5,155 nt of DNA, taken from Betaproteobacteria bacterium. GTDB taxonomy: Bacteria; Pseudomonadota; Gammaproteobacteria; Burkholderiales; Casimicrobiaceae. Position 1 is the first letter of the stretch. Every line of letters begins with the position of its first letter. Positions 1 to 5,155 of the stretch are shown in pieces. The DNA is taken from the NCBI GenBank assembly GCA_013298455.1, contig JAAFHR010000263.1, positions 1 through 5,155 of the forward strand, in the 5' to 3' direction. Position numbers and translations under genes: made by a program. Under the pieces are notes generated by a model, which was given only the letters and a program-made list of their open reading frames with translations, was not told the origin of the DNA and searched no databases.

Positions 1-73
1 GGGCTAGGGGTGAGGGGGACGTTCGCTGGAACACGAACCTCCGCGCTCCGAATCAACTACCCCCTCTCCCCAA

Positions 74-96
74 CCCTCTCCCTCAAGGGGAGAGGG
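74..96. repeat. Inverted repeat in repeat copy 1
   Basis: Positions 74-82 can pair with 88-96 (9 bp) around a 5-nt loop at 83-87. The stem is strong and GC-rich. No T-run follows, so it is not a classical intrinsic terminator. It is one folding unit of the tandem repeat. Confidence 0.7.
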
Positions 97-109
97 AGTC
101 AGTTTGGTT

Positions 110-134
110 CCCCTCTCCCCCGGAGGGAGAGGGG
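110..134. repeat. Inverted repeat between the two repeat copies
   Basis: CCCCTCTCCC at 110-119 is perfectly complementary to GGGAGAGGGG at 125-134, with a 5-nt loop at 120-124. This 10-bp GC-rich hairpin bridges the spacer and the start of copy 2. Its left arm could also pair with the GGGGAGAGGG arms of the neighbouring units, so alternative folds compete. Confidence 0.75.
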
Positions 135-204
135 CTAGGGGTGACGGGGACGTTCGCTGGAACATGAACCTTCGCGCTCCGAATCACGTGCCCCCTCTCC
201 CCAA

Positions 205-227
205 CCCTCTCCCGCAAGGGGAGAGGG
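205..227. repeat. Inverted repeat in repeat copy 2
   Basis: This is the counterpart of the copy 1 hairpin, exactly 131 bp downstream. Positions 205-213 pair with 219-227 over a loop at 214-218. The one base that differs between the copies in this element (T83 against G214) lies in the loop, so the stem is unchanged. Confidence 0.7.
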
Positions 228-302
228 AGTCAGTGCTCGGCAAACGGCCCGCGCTCAAAAAACCGCTAAAGTTGTACCCAACAACAACCCACTTTCCCGA
301 CC

Positions 303-1889
303 ATGGCCAACCCCTTCCTCGTCGCCAAAACCATCGACACCAATGCCGATGTATCCATCCTGCCCAAACTCGCCAACCGTCACGGCTTAATCACGGGCGC
401 GACGGGCACGGGAAAAACGGTCAGCCTGCAAACCCTTGCCGAAGGCTTTTCGCGGCTTGGTGTACCCACGTTTATGGCCGACGTGAAGGGCGATCTCACC
501 GGACTTTCGCAAACGGGCGGCGGCAATCAGCGCGTGATTGATCGCGTGGCGCAGCTCAAGCTCACCGGCTTCACCAACGAATCATTTCCCGTGACCTGCT
601 GGGATGTGTTCGGCGAACAAGGTCATCCGCTTCGCGCCACGGTGGCCGAGATGGGCCCGCTCCTTCTCTCGCGCATTTTGAATTTGAATGAAACGCAAAG
701 CGGTGTGCTCACCGCCGTATTCAAAATCGCCGATGACAAAGGATTGCTGCTCCTTGATTTGAAAGACCTACGAGCGCTGTTGGTTCACGCCGGAGAAAAC
801 GCCAAGGAATATCAGCTTGCCTACGGCAACATTTCCAGCGCGAGCATCGGTGCGATTCAGCGCGGCATCCTCACGCTCGAATCGCAAGGTGGCGAAAAGT
901 TTTTCGGCGAACCGGCGTTGAATCTTGATGATCTGATGCAAACGGTCGATGGCAAAGGTGTGGTCAATATTTTGGCGGCTGACAAGCTGCTCGCCAATCC
1001 GCGCATCTACGCTACCTTTCTACTCTGGCTTCTCTCGGAGCTCTTCGAAACGCTCCCCGAAATTGGCGACCCGGATCAACCCAAGCTCGTCTTCTTTTTC
1101 GACGAAGCGCATTTGCTTTTTAGCGAAGCGCCGCCCGAACTTCGGAGCCGGATTGAGCAAGTCGTGCGGCTCGTTCGCTCGAAAGGCGTCGGCGTTTACT
1201 TCGTCACGCAAAACCCGCTTGATGTGCCCGACGTAGTGCTCGGTCAGCTTGGAAACCGCATCCAACACGCCTTGCGTGCCTACACGCCACGCGATGCCGA
1301 AGCCGTCAAAACCGCCGCGATGACCTTCCGCCCCAATCCAAAAATCGACACCGAAAAAGCGATCACTGAACTCGCCACGGGTGAGGCGCTTGTCTCGTTC
1401 CTCGATGAAAAGGGCCGCCCGAATCCGGTGGAGCGCGCGTGGGTTATCCCACCGTCGTCGCGCATCGGCCCCGTGAACGCTAGCGAACGAACCGCATTGT
1501 TGAAATCATCGCTCGTGACCGGCGTTTACGACAAAACGGTTGATCGTGAAAGTGCGTACGAAAAGTTAACGGGGCGAGTGAGCGACCGCATCGATGCAGC
1601 CACCCCCTCCCCCGTTCGCCCTGAGCCGGTCGAAGGGCCGGTCGAAAACTCACCCGCCGCACAAGCAGAGCCAAAAGAAGAACCCGGTTTCTTAAGCAAA
1701 GCCACCGACATGATCGGCGGCATCTTCACCGACGACGCCCCTAAAACCGGCCCCCGAGGCGGCACCATCCGCACCCGAGAAAGCGCAGGCCAAGCCGCGA
1801 TGAAATCAGCGGCTCGCGCCATCGGATCGGAAGTGGGGCGACGCGTGATTCGCGGGGTGTTGGGGTCGATATTTGGGGGGCGAAGATAG
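303..1889 (+). CDS. HerA-like / DUF853 P-loop ATPase (YjgR family)
   Basis: A 528-residue cytoplasmic ATPase of the HerA-FtsK class, resembling E. coli YjgR (about 500 residues). The Walker A motif GATGTGKT is at residues 32-39, inside the family-typical context NRHGLITGATGTGKT, followed by MADVKGDLTGL. Walker B is LVFFFDEAHLLF with D267 and E268. A polar TQNP motif is at 302-305, and LGNRIQHALRAYTPRD, starting near residue 316, is a conserved element that may include the arginine finger (R319 or R325). Residues about 425-475 form a low-complexity Pro/Glu linker, and the end (GRRVIRGVLGSIFGG) is the usual C-terminal tail. HerA relatives are hexameric DNA translocases, but the role of this subfamily is not established. 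ATG 303 is chosen because it puts Walker A about 30 residues from the N-terminus, as expected. No clear Shine-Dalgarno precedes it. The linker carries an inserted palindromic repeat (separate entry). The gene appears intact and monocistronic. Confidence 0.95.
   Translation: MANPFLVAKTIDTNADVSILPKLANRHGLITGATGTGKTVSLQTLAEGFSRLGVPTFMADVKGDLTGLSQTGGGNQRVIDRVAQLKLTGFTNESFPVTCWDVFGEQGHPLRATVAEMGPLLLSRILNLNETQSGVLTAVFKIADDKGLLLLDLKDLRALLVHAGENAKEYQLAYGNISSASIGAIQRGILTLESQGGEKFFGEPALNLDDLMQTVDGKGVVNILAADKLLANPRIYATFLLWLLSELFETLPEIGDPDQPKLVFFFDEAHLLFSEAPPELRSRIEQVVRLVRSKGVGVYFVTQNPLDVPDVVLGQLGNRIQHALRAYTPRDAEAVKTAAMTFRPNPKIDTEKAITELATGEALVSFLDEKGRPNPVERAWVIPPSSRIGPVNASERTALLKSSLVTGVYDKTVDRESAYEKLTGRVSDRIDAATPSPVRPEPVEGPVENSPAAQAEPKEEPGFLSKATDMIGGIFTDDAPKTGPRGGTIRTRESAGQAAMKSAARAIGSEVGRRVIRGVLGSIFGGRR
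1611..1648. repeat. REP-like palindromic repeat inside the ATPase coding sequence
   Basis: The stretch reads as the widespread proteobacterial repeat of the form GTTCGCCCTGAGCnnGTCGAAGGGC (recalled, not searched). GCCCT at 1618-1622 is complementary to AGGGC at 1634-1638. A 12-bp direct duplication follows, 1625-1636 and 1637-1648, both beginning GCCGGTCGA. Because 12 is a multiple of three, the frame stays open and the element encodes residues 437-449, PVRPEPVEGPVEN. Such elements normally lie between genes; here one is tolerated in a disordered linker. Confidence 0.7.
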
Positions 1890-1941
1890 GACGAACGCGC
1901 ACCTCTGTTATAACTGTTCATTTACACAGCATACGTACCGG

Positions 1942-1972
1942 AGCGGTCATGTATCGACGCGTTCAGACCGCT
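1942..1972. repeat. Weak inverted repeat after the ATPase gene
   Basis: AGCGGTC at 1942-1948 is complementary to GACCGCT at 1966-1972 across a 17-nt loop. It lies 53 bp past the ATPase stop codon. There is no T-run and the loop is long, so a terminator role is only a possibility. Nothing else is recognisable in 1890-2034 apart from the cassette junction at its end. Confidence 0.3.
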
Positions 1973-2033
1973 AGTAGCAAATTCGAGACGTGCACTTTTA
2001 AAAAGCTATGCTTGCGGACGTTACATAAATCAC

Positions 2034-2040
2034 GTTAGGC
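2034..2040 (+). other. Left cassette junction, GTTAGGC core (attI-like or secondary site)
   Basis: GTTAGGC matches the integron core consensus GTTRRRY exactly. Integron integrases cut between G and TT, so G2034 belongs to the host flank and TTAGGC from 2035 to the cassette. No L' box or RYYYAAC partner is visible upstream, so this is not the right half of a preceding attC. An ACGTTA direct repeat (2018-2023 and 2032-2037) faintly recalls attI-type repeats, but no integrase gene is near, so a secondary target site is at least as likely. Confidence 0.75.
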
Positions 2041-2046
2041 CGCACA

Positions 2047-2544
2047 ATGGGACGCCAGATCGCAGTCGCAATGCTTCCGGAAGACGAAACCCGGTTTGTC
2101 CAGTTCCTCCGCAGCACGACGGAGATCCGTCTCTTTCGCTGGTCCGCACCCTCACCTTCCCAACTTGAAGTTTTCGGCACGGAACTTGGCAACGAAAGGT
2201 CCTTCTACATTTGGCCAACCGCTTTCAAATGGGAACCAGAGTTTAGTCAGTTCGGAGAAATCGCAGTTCCAGAGAGTCGAGGGCGCTTCTATTTGAGAAA
2301 TACGTCTGCCGCGCCACTCCTTGAGTACTCCCGCCACGGATTCGAGCCAGGGCAAGCGTATGGGAGGCTCTACTGGTCAAAGACGTTCGCCGCACCCGTT
2401 GGTCTTGACTATGACTCGGCAGTCTTTGAGACTTGGTACGAGCGTGTGGTTCGCTGGGTACGGAAGAATGGCCAGCGGTACAAGGCGGAACGCAGTGGGC
2501 CCTACTACTTACCGCAGGCACTGGCCAAGCGCAGTGCGGCCTAA
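2047..2544 (+). CDS. Integron-cassette hypothetical protein, 165 aa
   Basis: I do not recognise a named family. The protein is 165 residues, has no cysteine, and is unusually aromatic: 6 Trp, 10 Tyr and 12 Phe, about 17%. There is no signal peptide or membrane segment, so it is probably cytoplasmic. Notable segments are RSTTEIRLFRW (22-32), FYIWPTAFKWEPEF (53-66), APLLEYSRHGF (89-99), GRLYWSKTFAAPVGLDYD (106-123) and FETWYERVVRWVRKNGQR (127-144). The last looks like an amphipathic helix with a basic face. The even hydrophobic/polar pattern and intact frame suggest a real folded protein. ATG 2047 begins six bases after the GTTAGGC junction, as is usual for cassette genes. The AGG within the junction (2037-2039) is the only possible Shine-Dalgarno, and is weak. 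TAA 2542-2544 overlaps R''. Function is unknown and nothing in the neighbours indicates one. Confidence 0.85.
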   Translation: MGRQIAVAMLPEDETRFVQFLRSTTEIRLFRWSAPSPSQLEVFGTELGNERSFYIWPTAFKWEPEFSQFGEIAVPESRGRFYLRNTSAAPLLEYSRHGFEPGQAYGRLYWSKTFAAPVGLDYDSAVFETWYERVVRWVRKNGQRYKAERSGPYYLPQALAKRSAA

Positions 2545-2667
2545 CACCTCGCTCAAGCTGACCCGCTACGGCATGCAGCGTAAGCCTGGTGTGCAGTGCC
2601 TGCGGCACTCTCGCACACCAGGCTTACACTGCATGCCTCCGCGGGCAGCTTAGCTCGAACGTTGAAG
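2539..2667 (+). other. attC recombination site, 129 bp
   Basis: The R'' box GCCTAAC (2539-2545) fits RYYYAAC. The R' box is GTTGAAG (2661-2667), one base off GTTRRRY at its last position. Between them the L boxes pair: 2551-2553 with 2652-2654, and 2555-2560 with 2646-2651. This leaves C2554 unpaired; after A2561, also unpaired, 2562-2566 pair with 2641-2645. On the bottom strand these are an extrahelical G and T, as in known attC sites (G20'' and T12''). The R-L spacers, 5 and 6 nt, are not complementary, giving the unpaired central spacer. A long terminal hairpin fills the centre (separate entry). The length is similar to Vibrio VCR sites. Confidence 0.92.
2570..2637. repeat. Long hairpin of the attC variable terminal structure
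   Basis: Positions 2570-2594 and 2613-2637 form 25 aligned pairs with a single mismatch (C2579 opposite A2628). Inside, 2595-2600 pair with 2604-2609 over a 3-nt loop (2601-2603), leaving a 3-nt bulge at 2610-2612. This inner structure would extrude readily as single-stranded DNA, and could also act as a strong RNA hairpin just after the cassette gene. Confidence 0.9.
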
Positions 2668-2718
2668 CTGCGCAAAAAACCTTGCCGAACGAGGTCATCA
2701 GAAGCGCGTAGCCCGTAG

Positions 2719-2742
2719 GTTGGAACCCGCAGGGGTTCCAAC
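2719..2742. repeat. Perfect 10-bp palindrome downstream of the cassette
   Basis: GTTGGAACCC at 2719-2728 is perfectly complementary to GGGTTCCAAC at 2733-2742 with loop GCAG. No T-run follows on either strand, so it is not a typical intrinsic terminator. Its sequence, preceded by GCCCGTAG, resembles dispersed GTAGGTTGG-type palindromes of proteobacteria. It may be a REP-like element or a regulator site. Confidence 0.6.
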
Positions 2743-2828
2743 TCGTAAACCCACGAAGTCTGGAAAACGGTTCTCGTCAGGCTCGTGATCGGCAAGCGCG
2801 CAAGCTGCCCAGCCCGCGTCCACCGTCT

Positions 2829-2845
2829 CGTAACGCATTGTTACG
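2829..2845. repeat. Small inverted repeat CGTAAC-GTTACG
   Basis: CGTAAC at 2829-2834 is complementary to GTTACG at 2840-2845 over GCATT. It lies about 80 bp before the DUF1800 gene start. The symmetry is compatible with a dimeric regulator's operator, but a match this short could be chance. Confidence 0.3.
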
Positions 2846-2891
2846 TTTCGAAGTCCACCAGAGAGCGAGGCTCTGCGATATTACGGTCTAG

Positions 2892-2905
2892 CCCAACTGA
2901 TTGGG
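2892..2905 (+). repeat. Short hairpin just upstream of the DUF1800 gene RBS
   Basis: CCCAA at 2892-2896 pairs with TTGGG at 2901-2905 around a loop of CTGA. It ends 8 bp before the GGAG ribosome binding site. Another small hairpin, AGAGC 2862-2866 with GCTCT 2870-2874, precedes it. In a 5' leader these could influence translation; no known riboswitch is recognised. Confidence 0.3.
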
Positions 2906-2913
2906 TCGCTTTT

Positions 2914-2917
2914 GGAG
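2914..2917 (+). promoter_or_regulatory. Ribosome binding site deciding the DUF1800 gene start
   Basis: GGAG sits 6 nt before ATG 2924. This supports 2924 over the in-frame TTG at 2912, which would overlap the Shine-Dalgarno itself and add four residues before the signal peptide. Confidence 0.75.
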
Positions 2918-2923
2918 ACCGAT

Positions 2924-5056
2924 ATGCCATCAAAATCATTACTTCGGATGCTTGCGGTGGGGACGCTCAGCGCGATCTCTGCGCTCTCTTCCATCGCGCC
3001 TGTGGCCGCGCAGACCAATGCGCCTGGCGCGACGATCGTTGAGTTCTACCTCGCACCGTACAACAAGTTTTATTTGAGCGCACTGCCTTCGGAGTGGGCG
3101 GCGCTCGATGCGGCGAAAGCGGCGGGTTGGTCGCGCACTGGTGTGACGTTTACCGCTGCGCCGCAAACTGCTGCGGGGGCGGTTCCGGCGTGTCGCTTTT
3201 TTCACCCCGGCGTGGTGTCGCATTTCTTCAGCATCGTGCCAAGCGAGTGCGCTTTGCTCGCCGCGTCGCCGGATTTTGTGAACGAAGGGATTGCTTGGTA
3301 TGCCTACGCGCCAGTCGCGGGCAGCTGTCCTGCGGACACCGTGGGGATGTATCGCACGTTTAACAATGGAGCAATCGCCGCGAACGGTCCGGCCAATCAT
3401 CGCTACTTTACGGATTACACGTTCTACCAAAGCTATGCCGCGAAGGGCTATCAGCTTGAGGGGTTGGCGATGTGTTTGCCGCTCTCGAGCGCCGAGAAAC
3501 GCGCGGATGCATCACGGCTACTCTTTCAAGCAAGTTTTGGCGCGCGACCTGCTGACATCGACACGGTTGTGAATCGCGGCATCAGTCAATGGATTGACGA
3601 TCAACTTGCGGCCGCACCGTCACGCTACACCGAGCGCAATTGGATGCCGCTCACCCGCCCCGATACGTGCATCAACAACACCACGCCACCGCTCACCGCA
3701 ACGAGCTATTGCCAGCGCGACAACTACGGGCTTTACCAAATTCAGCGCGAGTTTTTTCAGCAAGCGATCAACAATTCCGATCAGTTGAAGCAGCGTGTTG
3801 CATGGGCTTGGTCGCAGTTTTTTGTGGTGAATGGTGCCGAAGTGGGCATGGCTTACGGCATGGCGGATTATCAGCAAATGCTTCGCGATAACGCCACGGG
3901 AAATTTCCGCGCCCTGCTCTCGAAAGTCACACTGCATCCGGGCATGGGTCGCATGCTCGATATGGCCAACAATTTGAAACCCGATGCGCAGCGCGGTATC
4001 GTGCCCAACGAAAACTACGCCCGTGAATTGCTGCAACTCTTTTCGCTCGGGCTCTACCAGCTCAACGTGGATGGCACGTGGAAGCGCGATGCCAAAGGCT
4101 TGCCCATCGATAGCTATTCGCAAGAGGAAGTCGAAGATCTGGCACACATTTTCACTGGCTGGACTTACCCCACGGTGCCGGGCAACAACCCAGCTGCGCT
4201 CAACCGAACCACCAATACCAAAGGCGTGATGGAGGAGCGCAGCGCACAGCATGATTACGCCACTCGCACCTTATTGGGCGGAACCGTGCCCGGCAATCTC
4301 ACGCAAAAGGAGCGTTTGGATCGGGCGATTGATTTAGTGTTTAACCACGCCAACACCGCGCCGTTTGTGTCGAAATTTTTGATTCAGCAGTTGGTCACTG
4401 GCCAGCCGTCGCCATCGTACGTGGAGCGCATTGCTCGCGTGTTTCAAAACAACGGCAGCGGCGTTCGCGGCGACATGAAGGCCGTGGTGAAAGCGATTTT
4501 GCTCGATGTCGAGGCCCGCGGTGCCGCCAAATGGACGCCCAACTACGGCCACCAAAGCGAACCCGTGCTCGCCATCACTCGCTTGGCCCGGGCGATGAAC
4601 GCAACCACCGATGGGGTGTATTTCCGAAATACGCCAAGCGGCTCGGGGCAAACGGTCTTTTACGCGCCATCGGTGTTTAACTACTACCCGCCCGATTACA
4701 CGCTCACCAAAAGCGGGGTGACCTCGCCCGAATTTGCGATTTACAACACGAGCTCAGCGATCAATCGCGCCAACGTGGCCTACAACACGGTCTTTGCAAC
4801 GATTGGCGTTGACCCCACGGTATTCGGCGCGACCGGCACGCAATTCGACCTGTCACCGCTGACGAGCGTTGCATCGAGCAGCACGGCGCTTTTAGATCGA
4901 TTAAATGACGTGCTCTTTGCGGGCCGGATGACCGCATCCACGCGAGCCATCATGCAAACCGCGCTCGACACGATTGCACAGAGCGACACCGCAACGCGCG
5001 TCAAAACGGCGCTCTACCTCTCGGCCGCTGCGCCCGAAACCCAAGTCTTACGGTAA
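2924..5056 (+). CDS. Exported DUF1800 protein with N-terminal DUF5648-like region
   Basis: A 710-residue secreted protein in two parts. Residues 1-29 form a Sec signal peptide: basic start, hydrophobic run from about 9 to 25, likely cleavage VAA|Q after A29. Residues about 38-188 look like DUF5648-type repeats, with VEFYLAPYNKFYL, the ACRFFHP motif, HFF, YRTFN, NHRYFTD and EGLAMCLP, and four cysteines (C90, C109, C135, C184) that may form disulfides. From R198 to the end it is DUF1800: ASRLLFQASFG, a repeated Q-rich WAWSQFFV region, NENYARELLQLFSLGLYQLN (from N362), EEVEDLAHIFTGWTY, and an ending (ALYLSAAAPETQVLR) of the kind usual for the family. DUF1800 has no established activity. It is commonly encoded beside a DUF1501 gene, as here, 11 bp upstream of one. 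The frame is intact. Domain edges are by eye. Confidence 0.93.
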   Translation: MPSKSLLRMLAVGTLSAISALSSIAPVAAQTNAPGATIVEFYLAPYNKFYLSALPSEWAALDAAKAAGWSRTGVTFTAAPQTAAGAVPACRFFHPGVVSHFFSIVPSECALLAASPDFVNEGIAWYAYAPVAGSCPADTVGMYRTFNNGAIAANGPANHRYFTDYTFYQSYAAKGYQLEGLAMCLPLSSAEKRADASRLLFQASFGARPADIDTVVNRGISQWIDDQLAAAPSRYTERNWMPLTRPDTCINNTTPPLTATSYCQRDNYGLYQIQREFFQQAINNSDQLKQRVAWAWSQFFVVNGAEVGMAYGMADYQQMLRDNATGNFRALLSKVTLHPGMGRMLDMANNLKPDAQRGIVPNENYARELLQLFSLGLYQLNVDGTWKRDAKGLPIDSYSQEEVEDLAHIFTGWTYPTVPGNNPAALNRTTNTKGVMEERSAQHDYATRTLLGGTVPGNLTQKERLDRAIDLVFNHANTAPFVSKFLIQQLVTGQPSPSYVERIARVFQNNGSGVRGDMKAVVKAILLDVEARGAAKWTPNYGHQSEPVLAITRLARAMNATTDGVYFRNTPSGSGQTVFYAPSVFNYYPPDYTLTKSGVTSPEFAIYNTSSAINRANVAYNTVFATIGVDPTVFGATGTQFDLSPLTSVASSSTALLDRLNDVLFAGRMTASTRAIMQTALDTIAQSDTATRVKTALYLSAAAPETQVLR

Positions 5057-5060
5057 GGAG
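5056..5060 (+). promoter_or_regulatory. Ribosome binding site of the downstream gene
   Basis: AGGAG starts on the last base of the DUF1800 gene's TAA stop and lies 7 nt before ATG 5068. The tight arrangement indicates co-transcription, with possible translational coupling. Confidence 0.8.
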
Positions 5061-5067
5061 CCTGACC

Positions 5068-5155
5068 ATGATGAATCACAATCGCCGCCACCTCCTTCAA
5101 GGGATCGCAGCCAGCAGCACACTCGCATCGCTCACCCGCTTCGGTGTGAATGATG
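5068..5155 (+). CDS. Start of a Tat-exported protein, probably DUF1501 family (partial)
   Basis: Only the first 29 residues are inside the window. They begin MMNHNRRHLLQGIAASSTLA. NRRHLLQG is a twin-arginine signal motif followed by a hydrophobic segment, so the folded protein is probably exported by the Tat pathway. A Tat-signal gene right after a DUF1800 gene is nearly always DUF1501 (a family distantly related to sulfatase/phosphatase-type enzymes), but the visible part contains no DUF1501 domain sequence, so the family call rests on context. ATG 5068 is preferred on Shine-Dalgarno spacing; ATG 5071 is the alternative. Confidence 0.8.
   Translation, partial: MMNHNRRHLLQGIAASSTLASLTRFGVND

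Larger units (their letters stand above)
1..234. repeat. Tandem 131-bp-period GC-rich repeat, two copies
   Basis: Two direct copies lie head to tail: positions 1-103 match 132-234 with 7 differences in 103 positions by my count (about 93% identity). A 28-bp spacer (104-131) separates them, giving a period of 131 bp. Copy 1 begins at the window edge, so more copies may lie to the left. Each copy contains CCCTCTCC/GGAGAGGG arms that can fold. Repeats with this CCCTCTCCCC...GGGGAGAGGG character are common between genes in Burkholderiales and Xanthomonadales; that is general knowledge, not a search result. No gene is evident in 1-302: the open frames here are low-complexity readings of the repeat. 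Possible roles are transcript termination or mRNA 3'-end protection for an upstream gene outside the window. Confidence 0.85.
2035..2661 (+). mobile_element. Solitary integron gene cassette (627 bp)
   Basis: The unit has the canonical cassette layout: TTAGGC at the left end, a start codon at 2047, one ORF filling most of the element, the stop codon inside the attC R'' box (GCCTAAC, 2539-2545), and an attC whose last cassette base is G2661. Excision would give a circle running 2035-2661. Cassettes are moved by IntI tyrosine recombinases folding the attC bottom strand. No integrase gene or further attC is seen in the window, so the cassette was probably inserted in trans, or is a remnant of or the edge of a cluster lacking integrase. 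It points the same way as both flanking chromosomal genes. Confidence 0.88.

Noticed and set aside
104..541. 145-aa open frame overlapping the repeats and the ATPase start
   Set aside because: Its first half is a low-complexity reading of the GC-rich repeat and its second half is an out-of-frame reading of the ATPase gene.
1909..1914. TATAAC as a -10 promoter element for the cassette gene
   Set aside because: No acceptable -35 hexamer lies 15-19 bp upstream, so it is not reported as a promoter.
1890..2034. A second attC or a true attI upstream of the cassette
   Set aside because: No RYYYAAC box, L boxes or hairpin are present upstream of GTTAGGC, and no integrase gene is in the window; the ACGTTA direct repeat alone is too weak.
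2570..2637. Intrinsic terminator or CRISPR-like palindrome
   Set aside because: The hairpin is fully accounted for by the attC architecture, no T-run follows, and there are no spaced repeat units.
2553..2795. 80-aa minus-strand open frame over the attC and downstream spacer
   Set aside because: It crosses the attC hairpin and the 2719-2742 palindrome, so its sequence is explained by those structures, and no family is recognised.
2912..2923. TTG start extending the DUF1800 protein by four residues
   Set aside because: The TTG overlaps the GGAG Shine-Dalgarno, and the ATG at 2924 has ideal spacing and begins a standard signal peptide.
3620..4252. 210-aa minus-strand open frame
   Set aside because: It is antisense to the well-supported DUF1800 coding sequence and shows no recognisable domain; such shadows are common in GC-rich genes.

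Overview
The window looks like chromosomal DNA of a GC-rich, free-living proteobacterium. Betaproteobacteria (Burkholderiales-like) is the best guess and a Xanthomonadales-type gammaproteobacterium the alternative. The clues are the CCCTCTCCCC/GGGGAGAGGG repeats, a 'PVRPEPVEG'-encoding palindromic repeat, an exported DUF5648-like/DUF1800 protein followed by a DUF1501-type gene, and an integron attC site. The taxonomic guess is inference; no rRNA or other marker gene is present.

Layout. (1) Positions 1-234 hold nearly two copies of a 131-bp-period repeat with strong GC hairpins. (2) Positions 303-1889 (+) encode a HerA-like/DUF853 (YjgR-type) P-loop ATPase, whose C-terminal linker contains an in-frame palindromic repeat. 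(3) Positions 2035-2661 are a complete integron gene cassette. It has a GTTAGGC junction at its left end, a start codon six bases later, a 165-residue protein of unknown function, a stop codon inside the attC R'' box, and a 129-bp attC site. No integrase gene and no second attC are visible, so it is a solitary (dispersed) cassette as far as this window shows. (4) Positions 2662-2923 are non-coding and carry a row of short inverted repeats. (5) Positions 2924-5056 (+) encode a secreted two-domain protein (DUF5648-like repeats, then DUF1800). It is followed 11 bp later by the start of a twin-arginine-signal protein, very probably the DUF1501 partner, which runs off the right edge.

All genes lie on the + strand. 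The DUF1800/DUF1501-type pair forms an operon with a good Shine-Dalgarno sequence before each gene. The ATPase gene and the cassette gene are separate units with no evident functional link to each other or to the pair. The cassette is the most notable item: it sits between two ordinary chromosomal genes, its boundaries can be read to the base, the pre-insertion site can be reconstructed, and it carries an uncharacterised protein.
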